Shown in pieces: positions 16,178-24,160 of a stretch of 64,000 nt of DNA. The DNA lies in contig JAKFFO010000153.1 in the NCBI GenBank assembly GCA_036675035.1, forward strand, positions 1 through 64,000, in the 5' to 3' direction. Under the pieces are notes generated by a model that saw only the letters and a list, made by a program, of their open reading frames with translations, was not told the DNA's origin and did no database searches. Made by a program: the position numbers and the translations under genes. Origin of the DNA: MESE01 sp036675035. GTDB taxonomy: Bacteria; Pseudomonadota; Gammaproteobacteria; Burkholderiales; Burkholderiaceae_D. Every line of letters starts with the position of its first letter. Positions within the stretch are counted from its first letter, which is position 1.

Positions 16178-16480
16178 ATGAAACAATGCGAACAACGTGC
16201 TGGCCAATCTTTCAATACAACAGCATTGCGCTTGGCATCCAGTATGGGTGAACAGCGAACTTCATTGATAACGCGCTTCGGCAATAGTGTCGATGTGCGA
16301 AATCGCGGAACATTGCGCATGAGTCGCTTTGCAGGCAGCCAGACCCAGGTTCAGTCTGCGCCGGCGGTAGTTCGCCTGTGGACGGCCGAACAATGCCATG
16401 AATTTTCCGCACACCAGGCGCGCGGGATTGCGGCGCAATTAATCGCAGCCGCCGACTTGGCCGACAGCCAGAATAAATAA
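16178..16480 (+). CDS. small protein of unknown function, predicted SOS-regulated
   Basis: A 100-residue soluble protein without signal peptide or membrane segment, and not recognised by me. It contains LRLASSMGEQRTSLITRFGNSVDVRN, a basic middle (RNRGTLRMSRFAGS), and a helical C-terminus RLWTAEQCHEFSAHQARGIAAQLIAAADLA. The ATG follows GAGAGGACGAAA at ideal spacing and lies 20 bp after a LexA box, which is the strongest evidence that the gene is real and damage-inducible. Known small SOS proteins include division inhibitors and toxins, but no membrane helix of the TisB or SulA type is present. It is monocistronic: the next gene is convergent. Confidence 0.7.
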   Translation: MKQCEQRAGQSFNTTALRLASSMGEQRTSLITRFGNSVDVRNRGTLRMSRFAGSQTQVQSAPAVVRLWTAEQCHEFSAHQARGIAAQLIAAADLADSQNK

Positions 16481-16563
16481 TTAAAGGAAGTTCGTTCTTG
16501 AGACGATGTGGTTCGCGGCGACCGCATCAGTTGGCTTCAGGCAATATGCCGGCTTGTTGAATC

Positions 16564-16591
16564 CTTGTTCCGGCCCTGGCGCCGGAACAAG
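16564..16591. terminator. hairpin between convergent genes
   Basis: Arms 16564-16574 and 16581-16591 (CTTGTTCCGGC and its perfect complement) form an 11-bp stem with a 6-nt loop. The position between the stops of the SOS-type gene (16480) and the leftward small gene (16646) suits a bidirectional terminator. There is no clear T-tract on either side, so termination is an inference. Confidence 0.4.
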
Positions 16592-16645
16592 TCTTGCGTC
16601 GATCAGTTACTCACCTGTGCGCAATTACCGTGCATCATGGGTTCG

Positions 16646-16819
16646 CTAAAACAGATCAGCTTCTTCGGTTTTCAATTCTTTTGCTTCTTCGATCATGCGG
16701 CGGTCCCGGATACGTTTGCGCGTAATCGCTGCATGCTGCTCGGCTGTCATCGGTGGCGCAGTCATCAACTCCTTGAGTCGCGCCATATTGGTGTAGTTGC
16801 TTTTGGTATGTGTGTCCAA
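16646..16819 (-). CDS. small conserved-looking hypothetical protein
   Basis: A 57-residue hydrophilic, highly helical protein, MDTHTKSNYTNMARLKELMTA...RKRIRDRRMIEEAKELKTEEADLF, with a strongly charged C-terminus. I chose the TTG start at 16817-16819 because GGAGGCAGG lies directly upstream at normal spacing. An ATG five codons earlier (16834) would place that purine tract inside the coding region. No domain is recognised. It may bind nucleic acid or be a small regulator, but nothing in the sequence proves it. Low GC surroundings upstream. Confidence 0.55.
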   Translation of the reverse strand: MDTHTKSNYTNMARLKELMTAPPMTAEQHAAITRKRIRDRRMIEEAKELKTEEADLF

Positions 16820-17401
16820 AATTCCTGCCTCCATATAAAAATACCCGTCAACACCTGCCGCTTGCGGGCGGCTTGAAACGTTAAGCTGTGCCTTCCATAA
16901 AGATTTATTTAACGCAAAGCATAGTATGAAATGAAGGGATTTTCTTATTCTTGGCCAAAAAAAGTTTTTCGGACGTGATTCTGCGCAAATGTATTTGATA
17001 AGACTTTTGCATGTTTCGATATTTTTTTCAGAACAAGGAAACGCAATTCTGCGCAACCAACCATTGCGCATAATCAGCAAAAAATTCTATTCCGATGCAC
17101 GCGAATATTTTATGCACGGAAACATAAGCGTCTCGCTTATGTTTGCATGAAGACAAATATTCGTGATGCTCATCAATCTCTGCAAGTTTCTAAAACAACA
17201 TAATTGGCGTACCATCCGCCGATAAGACAGAAAACAAGACCATCGTGTAAATTATCGGACCGCCATGCAGTGGCAGTATTTCAGGCGGTCGAAAATGATC
17301 CATGCAGCGCCACGATCGGCCCGGTAAATCGGCATCAGACTTTCCGGACCGATTCCGCATATCGCGAATGTCGCGAATATCGTTTAACGAGGAACAGGCC
17401 T
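16820..17401. other. long AT-rich intergenic region upstream of aapJ
   Basis: These 582 bp hold no convincing gene. A frame on the minus strand that extends the small gene upstream to 17080 is AT-rich and lacks a ribosome site. The segment 17102-17163 is a nested inverted repeat (listed separately). The aapJ promoter should lie in 17200-17390, but no clear -35/-10 pair stands out. Confidence 0.5.
17102..17163. repeat. nested inverted repeat capable of a long hairpin
   Basis: Outer arms 17102-17110 (CGAATATTT) and 17155-17163 are perfectly complementary over 9 bp. A 4-bp ATGC/GCAT pair follows at 17112-17115 and 17145-17148. The inner stem has 11 perfect bp (17120-17130 with 17134-17144, AAACATAAGCG) and a 3-nt loop. 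It is symmetrical, so it would fold on either strand. It could be the core of a small RNA or a cis-acting site. Confidence 0.7.
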
Positions 17402-18433
17402 ATGAAAATCCAACATACCAAATTCGCCGTTGCAGCCATGGCGGCATTCGGCGTCCTGCTGTCCGGTTCTGCGCATGCGGGAAAGACGCTGGATACCATC
17501 AAGTCGCGCGGGCAAATCGTATGCGGTGTTAATACCGGACTGGCCGGTTTTTCACAAGCGGATTCAAACGGCAAGTGGTCCGGCCTGGATGTGGATTTTT
17601 GCCGCGCGGTCGCCGCTGCGGTATTGGGCGATGGTGAAAAAGTGAAATACGTACCGTTGAATGCGCAACAGCGTTTTACCGCGCTGCAGTCCGGCGAAAT
17701 CGATGTGCTTGCCCGCAACACGACGTTCACCTTGACCCGCGATGGCTCGCTGGGCTTGCATATGACGGCAGTTACCTATTACGACGGACAGGGTTTCATG
17801 GTGCCCGCCAAAAGCAAAATCAAGAATGCCAGGCAGCTCAAAGGGCAAACGGTTTGCGTTCAATCCGGCACCACCACCGAAAAGAACCTGACCGATTTTT
17901 CCAAAGCCAACGGTCTCAATATCAAGCCGGTCGTTTTTGAAAAGCTTGAAGCGGCTACCGGCGCTTATTTTTCAGGACGATGCATCGCCTATACGACGGA
18001 CGCGTCCGGGCTGGCGTCAGTGCGCAACAAGGCCGCAAGGAATCCGGCCGACCACGTGATTCTGACTGAACTGATTTCCAAGGAACCGCTGGGCCCCATG
18101 GTTCGGCGCGGCGACGACGAATGGTTCGCAATCGCCAAATGGGTAATCTATGGCTTGATTGAAGCGGAAGAATATGGCATCACGCAGGCCAACGTGGAGC
18201 AGATGAGAAGCAGCCAGGACCCGGTGGTGCAACGGATACTGGGTGTCAGCGAGGATACCGGCAAGCTTTTGGGTCTGGACAAGGACTGGATGGCGCGTGC
18301 GGTCAAGACTACCGGAAATTATGGTGAAATCTTCGAGCGCAATGTCGGACCAAAATCGGCGGTTGGATTGCCGCGCGGCGTCAATAATCAGTGGAACAAG
18401 GGCGGATTGATGTACGCCTTTCCGATCCGCTGA
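17402..18433 (+). CDS. aapJ: general L-amino acid ABC transporter, periplasmic binding protein
   Basis: A 343-residue type-3 solute-binding protein delivering L-amino acids to AapQMP. Signal peptide at residues 1-26 (FAVAAMAAFGVLLSGSAHA, cleavage after Ala26), then TLDTIKSRGQIVCGVNTGLAGFS. LNAQQRFTALQSGEIDVLARNTTFTLTRD and YTTDASGLASVR are AapJ-specific ligand-pocket blocks. The C-terminal NVGPKSAVGLPRGVNNQWNKGGLMYAFPIR is the usual AapJ ending. ATG 17402 is chosen because GAGGAAC precedes it and the signal peptide starts there; an upstream frame to 17204 is untranslated in my view. First gene of aapJQMP. Confidence 0.95.
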   Translation: MKIQHTKFAVAAMAAFGVLLSGSAHAGKTLDTIKSRGQIVCGVNTGLAGFSQADSNGKWSGLDVDFCRAVAAAVLGDGEKVKYVPLNAQQRFTALQSGEIDVLARNTTFTLTRDGSLGLHMTAVTYYDGQGFMVPAKSKIKNARQLKGQTVCVQSGTTTEKNLTDFSKANGLNIKPVVFEKLEAATGAYFSGRCIAYTTDASGLASVRNKAARNPADHVILTELISKEPLGPMVRRGDDEWFAIAKWVIYGLIEAEEYGITQANVEQMRSSQDPVVQRILGVSEDTGKLLGLDKDWMARAVKTTGNYGEIFERNVGPKSAVGLPRGVNNQWNKGGLMYAFPIR

Positions 18434-18512
18434 GTTCCGCCAAGACAAATGCCGGCGGTGCGATCAACCTGGCCGGCCGACCTGACGGCGGATTCGGTAA
18501 CTGCCTGCCTTC

Positions 18513-19688
18513 ATGACTCAAGCACTCGCTCCAAAAACGAATAGATGGTCCTGGCGCAGCCGGCGGTTTCGCGGGCTGGCGTACCAGGTTCTGGCAATCG
18601 GGTTGATCGGCCTGACGCTCTGGTTCCTGGTGCATAACACGCTGATCAATATGCGGGTGCGCGGCATCCAGAGCGGATTCGACTTTCTCGGCCAGACCGC
18701 GGGTTTCGATATTGGCGAAAGCCTGTTTCCATTCGATTCGATCCAACCTTACTGGCGCGCTTTTCTGGTCGGACTGACCAATACCTTGCGCGTGTCAATT
18801 GCGGGAATCATCCTCGCCACCATTATTGGCACACTGATCGGGTTGGGCCGCTTTTCGCGCAACGCACTGGTACGCGGTTTGTGTTCTGCCTATGTGGAAT
18901 TCTTTCGCAATATTCCGATATTGCTGCAGTTGTTGATGTGGTACCTGGTCCTGACCGAAGTGCTGCCGGCAACCTACGACGCATGGCAGGCCGGGCCCTT
19001 TTTTCTGAGCAAGGGCGGTGTCAACTTTCCGATCCCGATCTGGGCTGCGGGTCATGCCTGGGCCGGCGCAGGCATAGTGGCCGGTATTTTCCTGGCCTGG
19101 TTGTATCGCCAACGGGCCAAACAGAAATTTGAAGAAACCGGCTCTCCGGGCAGCCTGTTCTGGATACCGCTGATGATCGTTCTGCTCGCCGGATTGGCCG
19201 GCTGGCTGCTCGGCGGTGCGCCGACCCGGATGAACCAGCCGTTCAGAGGCGATTTCGCGATTGAACAAGGCGGCGCGCTTACTCCGGAGTTTCTGGCCGT
19301 ACTGTTCGGCCTGAGCATTTATACGGCGGCCTTCATAGCGGAAGTGGTGCGCGCCGGCATCCAGTCGGTGCCGCGTGGGCAGAGCGAGGCTGCCTCTGCA
19401 CTCGGCTTGAGCCGACAGCTCGAAATGCGCCTCGTGATGTTGCCGCAGGCGCTGCGCGTCATCATTCCGCCGCTGACCAATCAGTATCTGAACCTGACCA
19501 AGAATTCGTCGCTTGCGGTGGCGATCGGCTATCCCGATCTCGTATCGATCGCCAACACCGCGATCAACCAGACCGGACGTGCAGTAGAGTGCATTACCAT
19601 CGTAATGCTGGTGTACCTGGTAATTTCGCTCGCTACGTCGCTGTTGATGAACTGGTACAACGCGCGCGCGGCGATCAAGGAACGTTAA
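18513..19688 (+). CDS. aapQ: general L-amino acid ABC transporter permease
   Basis: A 391-residue inner-membrane permease, the longer Aap-type pattern with extra central helices. N-terminal FRGLAYQVLAIGLIGLTLWFLVHNTLINMRVRGIQSGFDFL is a hallmark of AapQ. The polar-amino-acid permease loop ARVRAGIQSVPRGQSEAASALGLSRQLEMRLVMLPQALRVIIPPLTNQYLNLTKNSSLA contains the EAA motif contacting the ATPase (stretch named by its ends: VVRAGIQSV to TKNSSLA). It lies 79 bp after aapJ and 13 bp before aapM, so cotranscription is likely. It forms a heterodimeric channel with AapM. Confidence 0.94.
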   Translation: MTQALAPKTNRWSWRSRRFRGLAYQVLAIGLIGLTLWFLVHNTLINMRVRGIQSGFDFLGQTAGFDIGESLFPFDSIQPYWRAFLVGLTNTLRVSIAGIILATIIGTLIGLGRFSRNALVRGLCSAYVEFFRNIPILLQLLMWYLVLTEVLPATYDAWQAGPFFLSKGGVNFPIPIWAAGHAWAGAGIVAGIFLAWLYRQRAKQKFEETGSPGSLFWIPLMIVLLAGLAGWLLGGAPTRMNQPFRGDFAIEQGGALTPEFLAVLFGLSIYTAAFIAEVVRAGIQSVPRGQSEAASALGLSRQLEMRLVMLPQALRVIIPPLTNQYLNLTKNSSLAVAIGYPDLVSIANTAINQTGRAVECITIVMLVYLVISLATSLLMNWYNARAAIKER

Positions 19689-19701
19689 CCTGAATCGCGA
19701 C

Positions 19702-20805
19702 ATGACTGCTTATACCTATCAACCGATTCCACCTCGCCCCGCACCGGCCAGAACCGGCGGTGCACTCGCGTGGGTTCGTATCAATTTGTTCGGCAGCTGG
19801 ACGACGACGCTGTCCACGCTTGCAATCGGCGCAATGCTGATCTGGTATATGCCGCCGTTCCTGAGCTGGGCGTTGTCCGACGCGGTGTGGCTGCCCAATG
19901 CCGATGCCTGCCACGCTGAAAGTGCGGGCGCCTGCTGGGGTGTGGTGGCCGAAAAATACCGCATCATTATTTTCGGCCGCTATCCGTTCGAGCAGCAGTG
20001 GCGGCCGCTGGTGGCGACACTGTTGATGCTCGCGCTATTGATCGCCAGCTGTACCCGCATGTTCTGGCGGCCGTGGCTGGTGGTTTTGTGGCTTGCGGTG
20101 CTGCCGATTTTCTTTTTTCTGATGTATGGAAATGCATTCGGACTGAGCAGGGTGGAAACCGATCGCTGGGGCGGATTGCCGCTGACGATCTTGCTGGCGT
20201 CGCTGTCGATCGTGATGGCCTTTCCGCTTGCGGTCCTGATTGCGCTGGGACGCCGCTCCGAGTTGCCTGCGATCCGCAGTTTTTGCACGATTTATGTGGA
20301 GCTGATCCGCGGGGTTCCGCTGATCTCGGTGTTGTTCATGGCCTCCTTCATGTTTCCGTTGTTCATGCCACCGGGGTTCAGCATCGATGTGCTGGTGCGC
20401 GTGCTGATCGGCATTACGCTGTTTGCAGCGGCCTACCTGGCTGAGGTTATTCGCGGCGGCTTGCAGGCGGTTCCCAACAGCCAGATCGAGGCGGCCGCCA
20501 CGCTCGGCCTGTCGTACTGGCAGACGCAGCGCAAGATCGTGCTGCCGCAGGCGCTGGCATTCGTCGTGCCCGGCATCATCAACAGTTTTATCTCAACGTT
20601 CAAGGACACGTCGCTGGTTACCATCGTGAGCCTTTATGAACTGACCGGCGCGCTTAGTCTCGCACTTAATTCCGACGCCGACTGGCGGCCATACAAGATT
20701 GAAGGCTACCTGTTCATTGCGCTGATCTATTTCATTTTCTGTTTTTCGATGTCGCGTTACAGCCTGTGGATCGAAAAACAGGTCAACAAGGGCAATCAAC
20801 GTTGA
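19702..20805 (+). CDS. aapM: general L-amino acid ABC transporter permease
   Basis: A 367-residue permease, partner of AapQ. Seen: INLFGSWTTTLSTLAIGAMLIW at the N-terminus, RWGGLPLTILLASLSIVMAFPLAVLIALGRRS, YVELIRGVPLISVLFMASFMFPLF, and the EAA loop LQAVPNSQIEAAATLGLSYW followed by KIVLPQALAFVVPGI. These are typical AapM segments. The proline-rich N-terminus PIPPRPAPARTGG is cytoplasmic. Its TGA stop overlaps a candidate TTG start of aapP, consistent with tight coupling. There is no sign of frame damage. Confidence 0.94.
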   Translation: MTAYTYQPIPPRPAPARTGGALAWVRINLFGSWTTTLSTLAIGAMLIWYMPPFLSWALSDAVWLPNADACHAESAGACWGVVAEKYRIIIFGRYPFEQQWRPLVATLLMLALLIASCTRMFWRPWLVVLWLAVLPIFFFLMYGNAFGLSRVETDRWGGLPLTILLASLSIVMAFPLAVLIALGRRSELPAIRSFCTIYVELIRGVPLISVLFMASFMFPLFMPPGFSIDVLVRVLIGITLFAAAYLAEVIRGGLQAVPNSQIEAAATLGLSYWQTQRKIVLPQALAFVVPGIINSFISTFKDTSLVTIVSLYELTGALSLALNSDADWRPYKIEGYLFIALIYFIFCFSMSRYSLWIEKQVNKGNQR

Positions 20806-20813
20806 ATCATCCT

Positions 20814-21557
20814 ATGGCCGAACCCATCATTACCTTCGATAAAGTCAACAAGTGGTATGGCGATGACTTCCATGTGCTGCGCGATATCGATCTTCAAGTC
20901 GTAGGCGGTGAGCGGATCGTGATTTGCGGGCCGTCCGGTTCCGGAAAGTCGACGCTGATCCGATGCATCAACCGATTGGAAGAACATCAGCAGGGTCGCT
21001 TGGTGGTGGACGGCATTGAACTTTCCGACGATGTCAAAGCGATCGACCAGGTGCGTAAAAAAGTCGGCATGGTATTTCAGCAGTTCAACCTTTTCCCGCA
21101 CCTGACCGTGCTCGAAAACCTGACGCTGTCGCCGATGTGGGTGGGCAAGATGCCTAAAAAAGAGGCGGATCAAAAAGCCATGCAGCAACTGGAGCGCGTG
21201 CAGATCGCCGAGCAGGCGCATAAGTATCCGCTACAGCTGTCCGGTGGTCAGCAGCAGCGCGTGGCAATTGCGCGCGCATTGTGCCTTACCCCTAAAATCA
21301 TGCTGTTCGACGAACCGACATCCGCGCTCGATCCGGAAATGATCAAGGAAGTGCTGGACGTGATCGTCGAATTGGCCGAGCAGGGCATTACCATGCTGTG
21401 CGTGACACACGAAATGGGCTTTGCCAAAGCGGTGGCGGATCGTGTGATCTTCATGGATCAGGGCCAGATTGTCGAGCAGAATACGCCGGATGAATTTTTC
21501 AATCATCCGCAAAATGAACGCAGCCGGGATTTCTTGTCGAAGATTCTTGGGCACTGA
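20814..21557 (+). CDS. aapP: general L-amino acid ABC transporter ATP-binding protein
   Basis: A 247-residue ABC ATPase energising AapQM. Walker A GPSGSGKST, Q-loop VFQQFNLFPHLTVLENL, signature LSGGQQQRVAIARAL, Walker B IMLFDEPTSALDP, and switch His in CVTHEMGFA are all intact. ATG 20814 gives the usual MAEPIITFDKVNKWYG. A TTG at 20802 overlapping the aapM stop has a better-spaced AAGGGCAA and would add MNHP; this is the main uncertainty about the start. It is the last gene of the operon, and no strong terminator follows. Confidence 0.95.
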   Translation: MAEPIITFDKVNKWYGDDFHVLRDIDLQVVGGERIVICGPSGSGKSTLIRCINRLEEHQQGRLVVDGIELSDDVKAIDQVRKKVGMVFQQFNLFPHLTVLENLTLSPMWVGKMPKKEADQKAMQQLERVQIAEQAHKYPLQLSGGQQQRVAIARALCLTPKIMLFDEPTSALDPEMIKEVLDVIVELAEQGITMLCVTHEMGFAKAVADRVIFMDQGQIVEQNTPDEFFNHPQNERSRDFLSKILGH

Positions 21558-21884
21558 TGAATCGGCATGACGTGCGCCAATGAATGCAAATATCCCGACA
21601 CCGATACGTTTCATGCTGGAATTGTGCGAGCGCTTCTAAATAACCCGATCACGGGATATCTTGCGGCATAACCCTGTCCAATTCGTATCGGGCGGAAACG
21701 CATGAGCACCGGACAGGCGCGGTTGCCGGTTTCGCTTATAGATCGGGAACGAATAAAGTTAGAACCCGATCCCCTCACCCCGACCCTCTCCCAGAGGGAG
21801 AGGGTGAGAATAGCGGCCCGAAAAATCAAACCTTTTCGGGCCGGATCAATAGGGTCAATTGGTATCAACCTTCAGGAGTCGTCT
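21558..21884. other. intergenic region after aapP containing dispersed repeat copy 1
   Basis: These 327 bp contain no gene. The right half is occupied by the three-hairpin repeat at 21741-21852. The left half has no recognisable element apart from the region where the aap transcript should end. Confidence 0.5.
21741..21852 (+). repeat. dispersed three-hairpin repeat, copy 1
   Basis: A 112-bp element closely matching 26238-26350 in the same orientation. Hairpin 1 pairs GATCGG with CCGATC near its left end. Hairpin 2 is a perfect 10-bp stem (21783-21792 with 21796-21805), built on the CCCTCACC/CCCTCTCCC motif widespread in proteobacterial intergenic DNA. Hairpin 3 is a perfect 10-bp stem (21815-21824 with 21833-21842, GGCCCGAAAA). 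It ends 32 bp before an ATG. Confidence 0.8.
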
Positions 21885-22598
21885 ATGGAAAGCAGTCAAA
21901 AAGCGCATTTCGAACTTGATGAAGTGAATGAAAAATTGCGCAGGGAGTTCATGAAGACCCTTGAGCCATACGGTTTAAGGCTGGTTTCGGAATTGAGCGA
22001 TATGTCCGAAGGCGAACGCGCGAAATGGCTGTTCTGGAACATGCATGAAAATCTCGATGAGATCCGGAAGATGGAGCCTACGCTGACGGGGCAAATCATG
22101 AGCACCCAGTTTACCGTCAGCGACGGCCATTCGATGTGGACCGATAAATGCGGGCTTGAAAAACGAATCGAGCTGAATTGCAAATGGCAGCTGGTCTTGA
22201 CCTATTCATTGAACCAGAATGAAAAAACCTATGAAATCGGAGAAGGATGGGTAAGCCTTTTCGTCGGAGATGCTCCACCGCCGCATCCGGTTTTATTCGA
22301 ACGCCAGAAGGGTTATCTGCATATGGACAGCTCGTTCTACCCGAATCAGCTGTTTCTGTACGGCTGGATGACCGAAGAGGTTTGGGAGGAAATCAAGCCC
22401 CAGCTGTACAACGGCAATCCCACCTGTAGAAGCGATATTTTGCTGATGGATAATTACTTGTTCCCGGTAAAGAGCAATATCGATTTTGCATGCGGCCCGA
22501 CTGGCTCGATCGCCATCATGAATATGGAGTTCCGGCTTTTTTCGCATCCGTCCGAACGCAGGATGACCAGGCGTACCGAACCGCGTCAGCGTACATGA
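21885..22598 (+). CDS. hypothetical protein
   Basis: A 237-residue soluble protein with no signal peptide or membrane segment and no domain I recognise. It has an amphipathic N-terminal helix region (HFELDEVNEKLRREFMKTLEPYGLRL), a central DGHSMWTDKCGLEKRIELNCKWQLVLTYSL, and an aromatic-rich C-terminal half. ATG 21885 follows CAGGAG at good spacing. Its TGA overlaps the ATG of the DsbA-family gene (ATGA), so the two are almost certainly cotranslated. The dispersed repeat lies just upstream and may be part of its leader. Confidence 0.7.
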   Translation: MESSQKAHFELDEVNEKLRREFMKTLEPYGLRLVSELSDMSEGERAKWLFWNMHENLDEIRKMEPTLTGQIMSTQFTVSDGHSMWTDKCGLEKRIELNCKWQLVLTYSLNQNEKTYEIGEGWVSLFVGDAPPPHPVLFERQKGYLHMDSSFYPNQLFLYGWMTEEVWEEIKPQLYNGNPTCRSDILLMDNYLFPVKSNIDFACGPTGSIAIMNMEFRLFSHPSERRMTRRTEPRQRT

Positions 22599-23275
22599 TG
22601 GCGAAACTGATCTATATCGCCGATCCGATGTGTTCATGGTGTTACGGCTTCGGTCCGGAATTGTCGCGCCTGTTCGAAACGATGCCGGAACTGGAGCTGG
22701 AAATTGTCGTCGGAGGATTGCGCGCCTACAACACCCAGGAAATGGAGCCGCAGTTAAAGGCCACGCTGCTATCCCATTGGCGCCATGTGGAGCAGGCGAG
22801 CGGGCTGCCATTTTCGGATGCGGCGATTTCGCGCGCCGGATTCATTTACGATACCGAGCCGGCTTGCCGTGCGGTCGTCACTGCGCGATTGCTTGCACCG
22901 GATCTTGCGCCGCGCGCGCAGCTCGGTGTTTTTCATGCGATCCAGCGTGCCTTTTACGCAGACGGCATTGATGTTACAGGAGGCGAAGCGCTCGCAGAAG
23001 TTGCAGCGGCAGCATTGACGACCGAAGGCATTCCACTCAACGCTGCTGCCTTCCATGCGAAATGGTCTGACGACGCAAGCATCGCCGCAACACGAAACGA
23101 TTTCATCCGGACCCAGCGCTGGGGTGTATCCGGTTTCCCGACCGTGCTGGTTGAATATCAAAAAGAATTGGCGCCTGTAGCTGTAGCATCGGGATATACG
23201 AAAACCGGCACGCTGCTCGAACGCATTCAAGAGCTGACAGCGCAGGAAGCACAGTTCGGCATTGCGGCAGGATAG
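22595..23275 (+). CDS. DsbA family protein (FrnE-like thioredoxin-fold oxidoreductase)
   Basis: A 226-residue cytoplasmic thioredoxin-fold protein; no signal peptide. The redox motif CSWC lies at the N-terminus in ADPMCSWCYGFGPEL, and the cis-proline loop is probably GVSGFPTVLVEYQ near residue 178. The helical insert between them is typical of the FrnE/2-hydroxychromene-2-carboxylate isomerase/DsbA group. It may act in disulfide exchange or as a glutathione-dependent isomerase. ATG 22595 overlaps the upstream stop; a second ATG follows immediately. It is followed by a strong bidirectional terminator. Confidence 0.85.
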   Translation: MMAKLIYIADPMCSWCYGFGPELSRLFETMPELELEIVVGGLRAYNTQEMEPQLKATLLSHWRHVEQASGLPFSDAAISRAGFIYDTEPACRAVVTARLLAPDLAPRAQLGVFHAIQRAFYADGIDVTGGEALAEVAAAALTTEGIPLNAAAFHAKWSDDASIAATRNDFIRTQRWGVSGFPTVLVEYQKELAPVAVASGYTKTGTLLERIQELTAQEAQFGIAAG

Positions 23276-23296
23276 TGACCAGAGGTCGGAAACGAA

Positions 23297-23343
23297 AAGG
23301 GCGCAGGCCATGCCGCGTGATCGGCGGCATGGCCTGCGCCCTT
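23297..23343. terminator. bidirectional Rho-independent-type terminator
   Basis: Arms 23297-23316 and 23324-23343 are perfectly complementary over 20 bp with a 7-nt loop. The stem is very GC-rich and is bordered by AAAA on the left and TT on the right, so it can act for both the rightward DsbA-family gene and the leftward phaB transcript, which converge here. Confidence 0.85.
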
Positions 23344-23362
23344 GCAGCAAGCAGGTGGCTGA

Positions 23363-24103
23363 TTAATACATGTGCTGGCCACCGTTGATCGCAATATTGG
23401 CCCCGGTCAGGAAGGCAGCTTCATCCGATGCCAGATAGGCGACCAGCCCGGCGACTTCTTCCGGCTTTCCGAGGCGTGACATCGGAATCTGCGGGATGAT
23501 CTTGCTTTCGAGTACTTCCTGCGGAATCGCCATCACCATTTTGGTGCCGATGTAGCCCGGCGAGATCGTATTCACCGTCACGCCCTTGCGTGCCACTTCA
23601 AGCGCCAGCGCCTTGGTGAAGCCATGCATGCCGGCCTTGGCCGCAGAATAGTTGGTCTGGCCGAATGCGCCTTTCTGGCCGTTGACCGAAGAGATATTGA
23701 TGACCCGTCCCCAGCCGCGTTCGATCATTCCATCGCATACCGGCTTGGTCATGTTGAACACCGAATCCAGATTGGTCTTCATCACCATATCCCAGTTGGT
23801 CTTGTCCATTTTCTTGAACGTCATGTCGCGCGTGATGCCGGCATTGTTGACCAGTACGTCGACTGGTCCCAGGTCTTTTTCGATTTGCGCAATACATTGC
23901 TGGGCCAGATCGTAATCCGACACATCACAGGGGTAGGCGCGGAATTTATAGCCTTGCTGCTCCATTGTCGCGAGCCAGTCCCGCGCCTTGGTATTGCCGG
24001 GTGAATAAGTGGTAACAACCTGATATCCAAGTGCGGCCATCTTGATGCAGATTGCTTCTCCCAATCCGCCCATGCCGCCTGTAATCAATGCAACTCGTGC
24101 CAT
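23363..24103 (-). CDS. phaB: acetoacetyl-CoA reductase
   Basis: NADPH-dependent short-chain dehydrogenase making (R)-3-hydroxybutyryl-CoA for polyhydroxybutyrate synthesis. 246 residues, typical PhaB/PhbB. Seen: cofactor motif ALITGGMGGLGEAIC, DVLVNNAGITRDMTFKKM, catalytic Ser in VINISSVNGQKGAFGQ, and catalytic Tyr-x-x-x-Lys in TNYSAAKAGMHGFTKALA. VNTISPGYIGTKMV and LTGANIAINGGQHMY close the protein. It lies 57 bp downstream of phaA on the same strand. No phaC synthase is in the window. Confidence 0.95.
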   Translation of the reverse strand: MARVALITGGMGGLGEAICIKMAALGYQVVTTYSPGNTKARDWLATMEQQGYKFRAYPCDVSDYDLAQQCIAQIEKDLGPVDVLVNNAGITRDMTFKKMDKTNWDMVMKTNLDSVFNMTKPVCDGMIERGWGRVINISSVNGQKGAFGQTNYSAAKAGMHGFTKALALEVARKGVTVNTISPGYIGTKMVMAIPQEVLESKIIPQIPMSRLGKPEEVAGLVAYLASDEAAFLTGANIAINGGQHMY

Positions 24104-24160
24104 GCTTCGTCTCCTGTATGGTTGAATCGCGCCATTCGCGACAAACCGTGATTAATTTTT

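Noticed and set aside
16212..16412. Minus-strand open frame antisense to the SOS-type gene
   Set aside because: No ribosome site or promoter; the plus frame has both a ribosome site and a LexA box.
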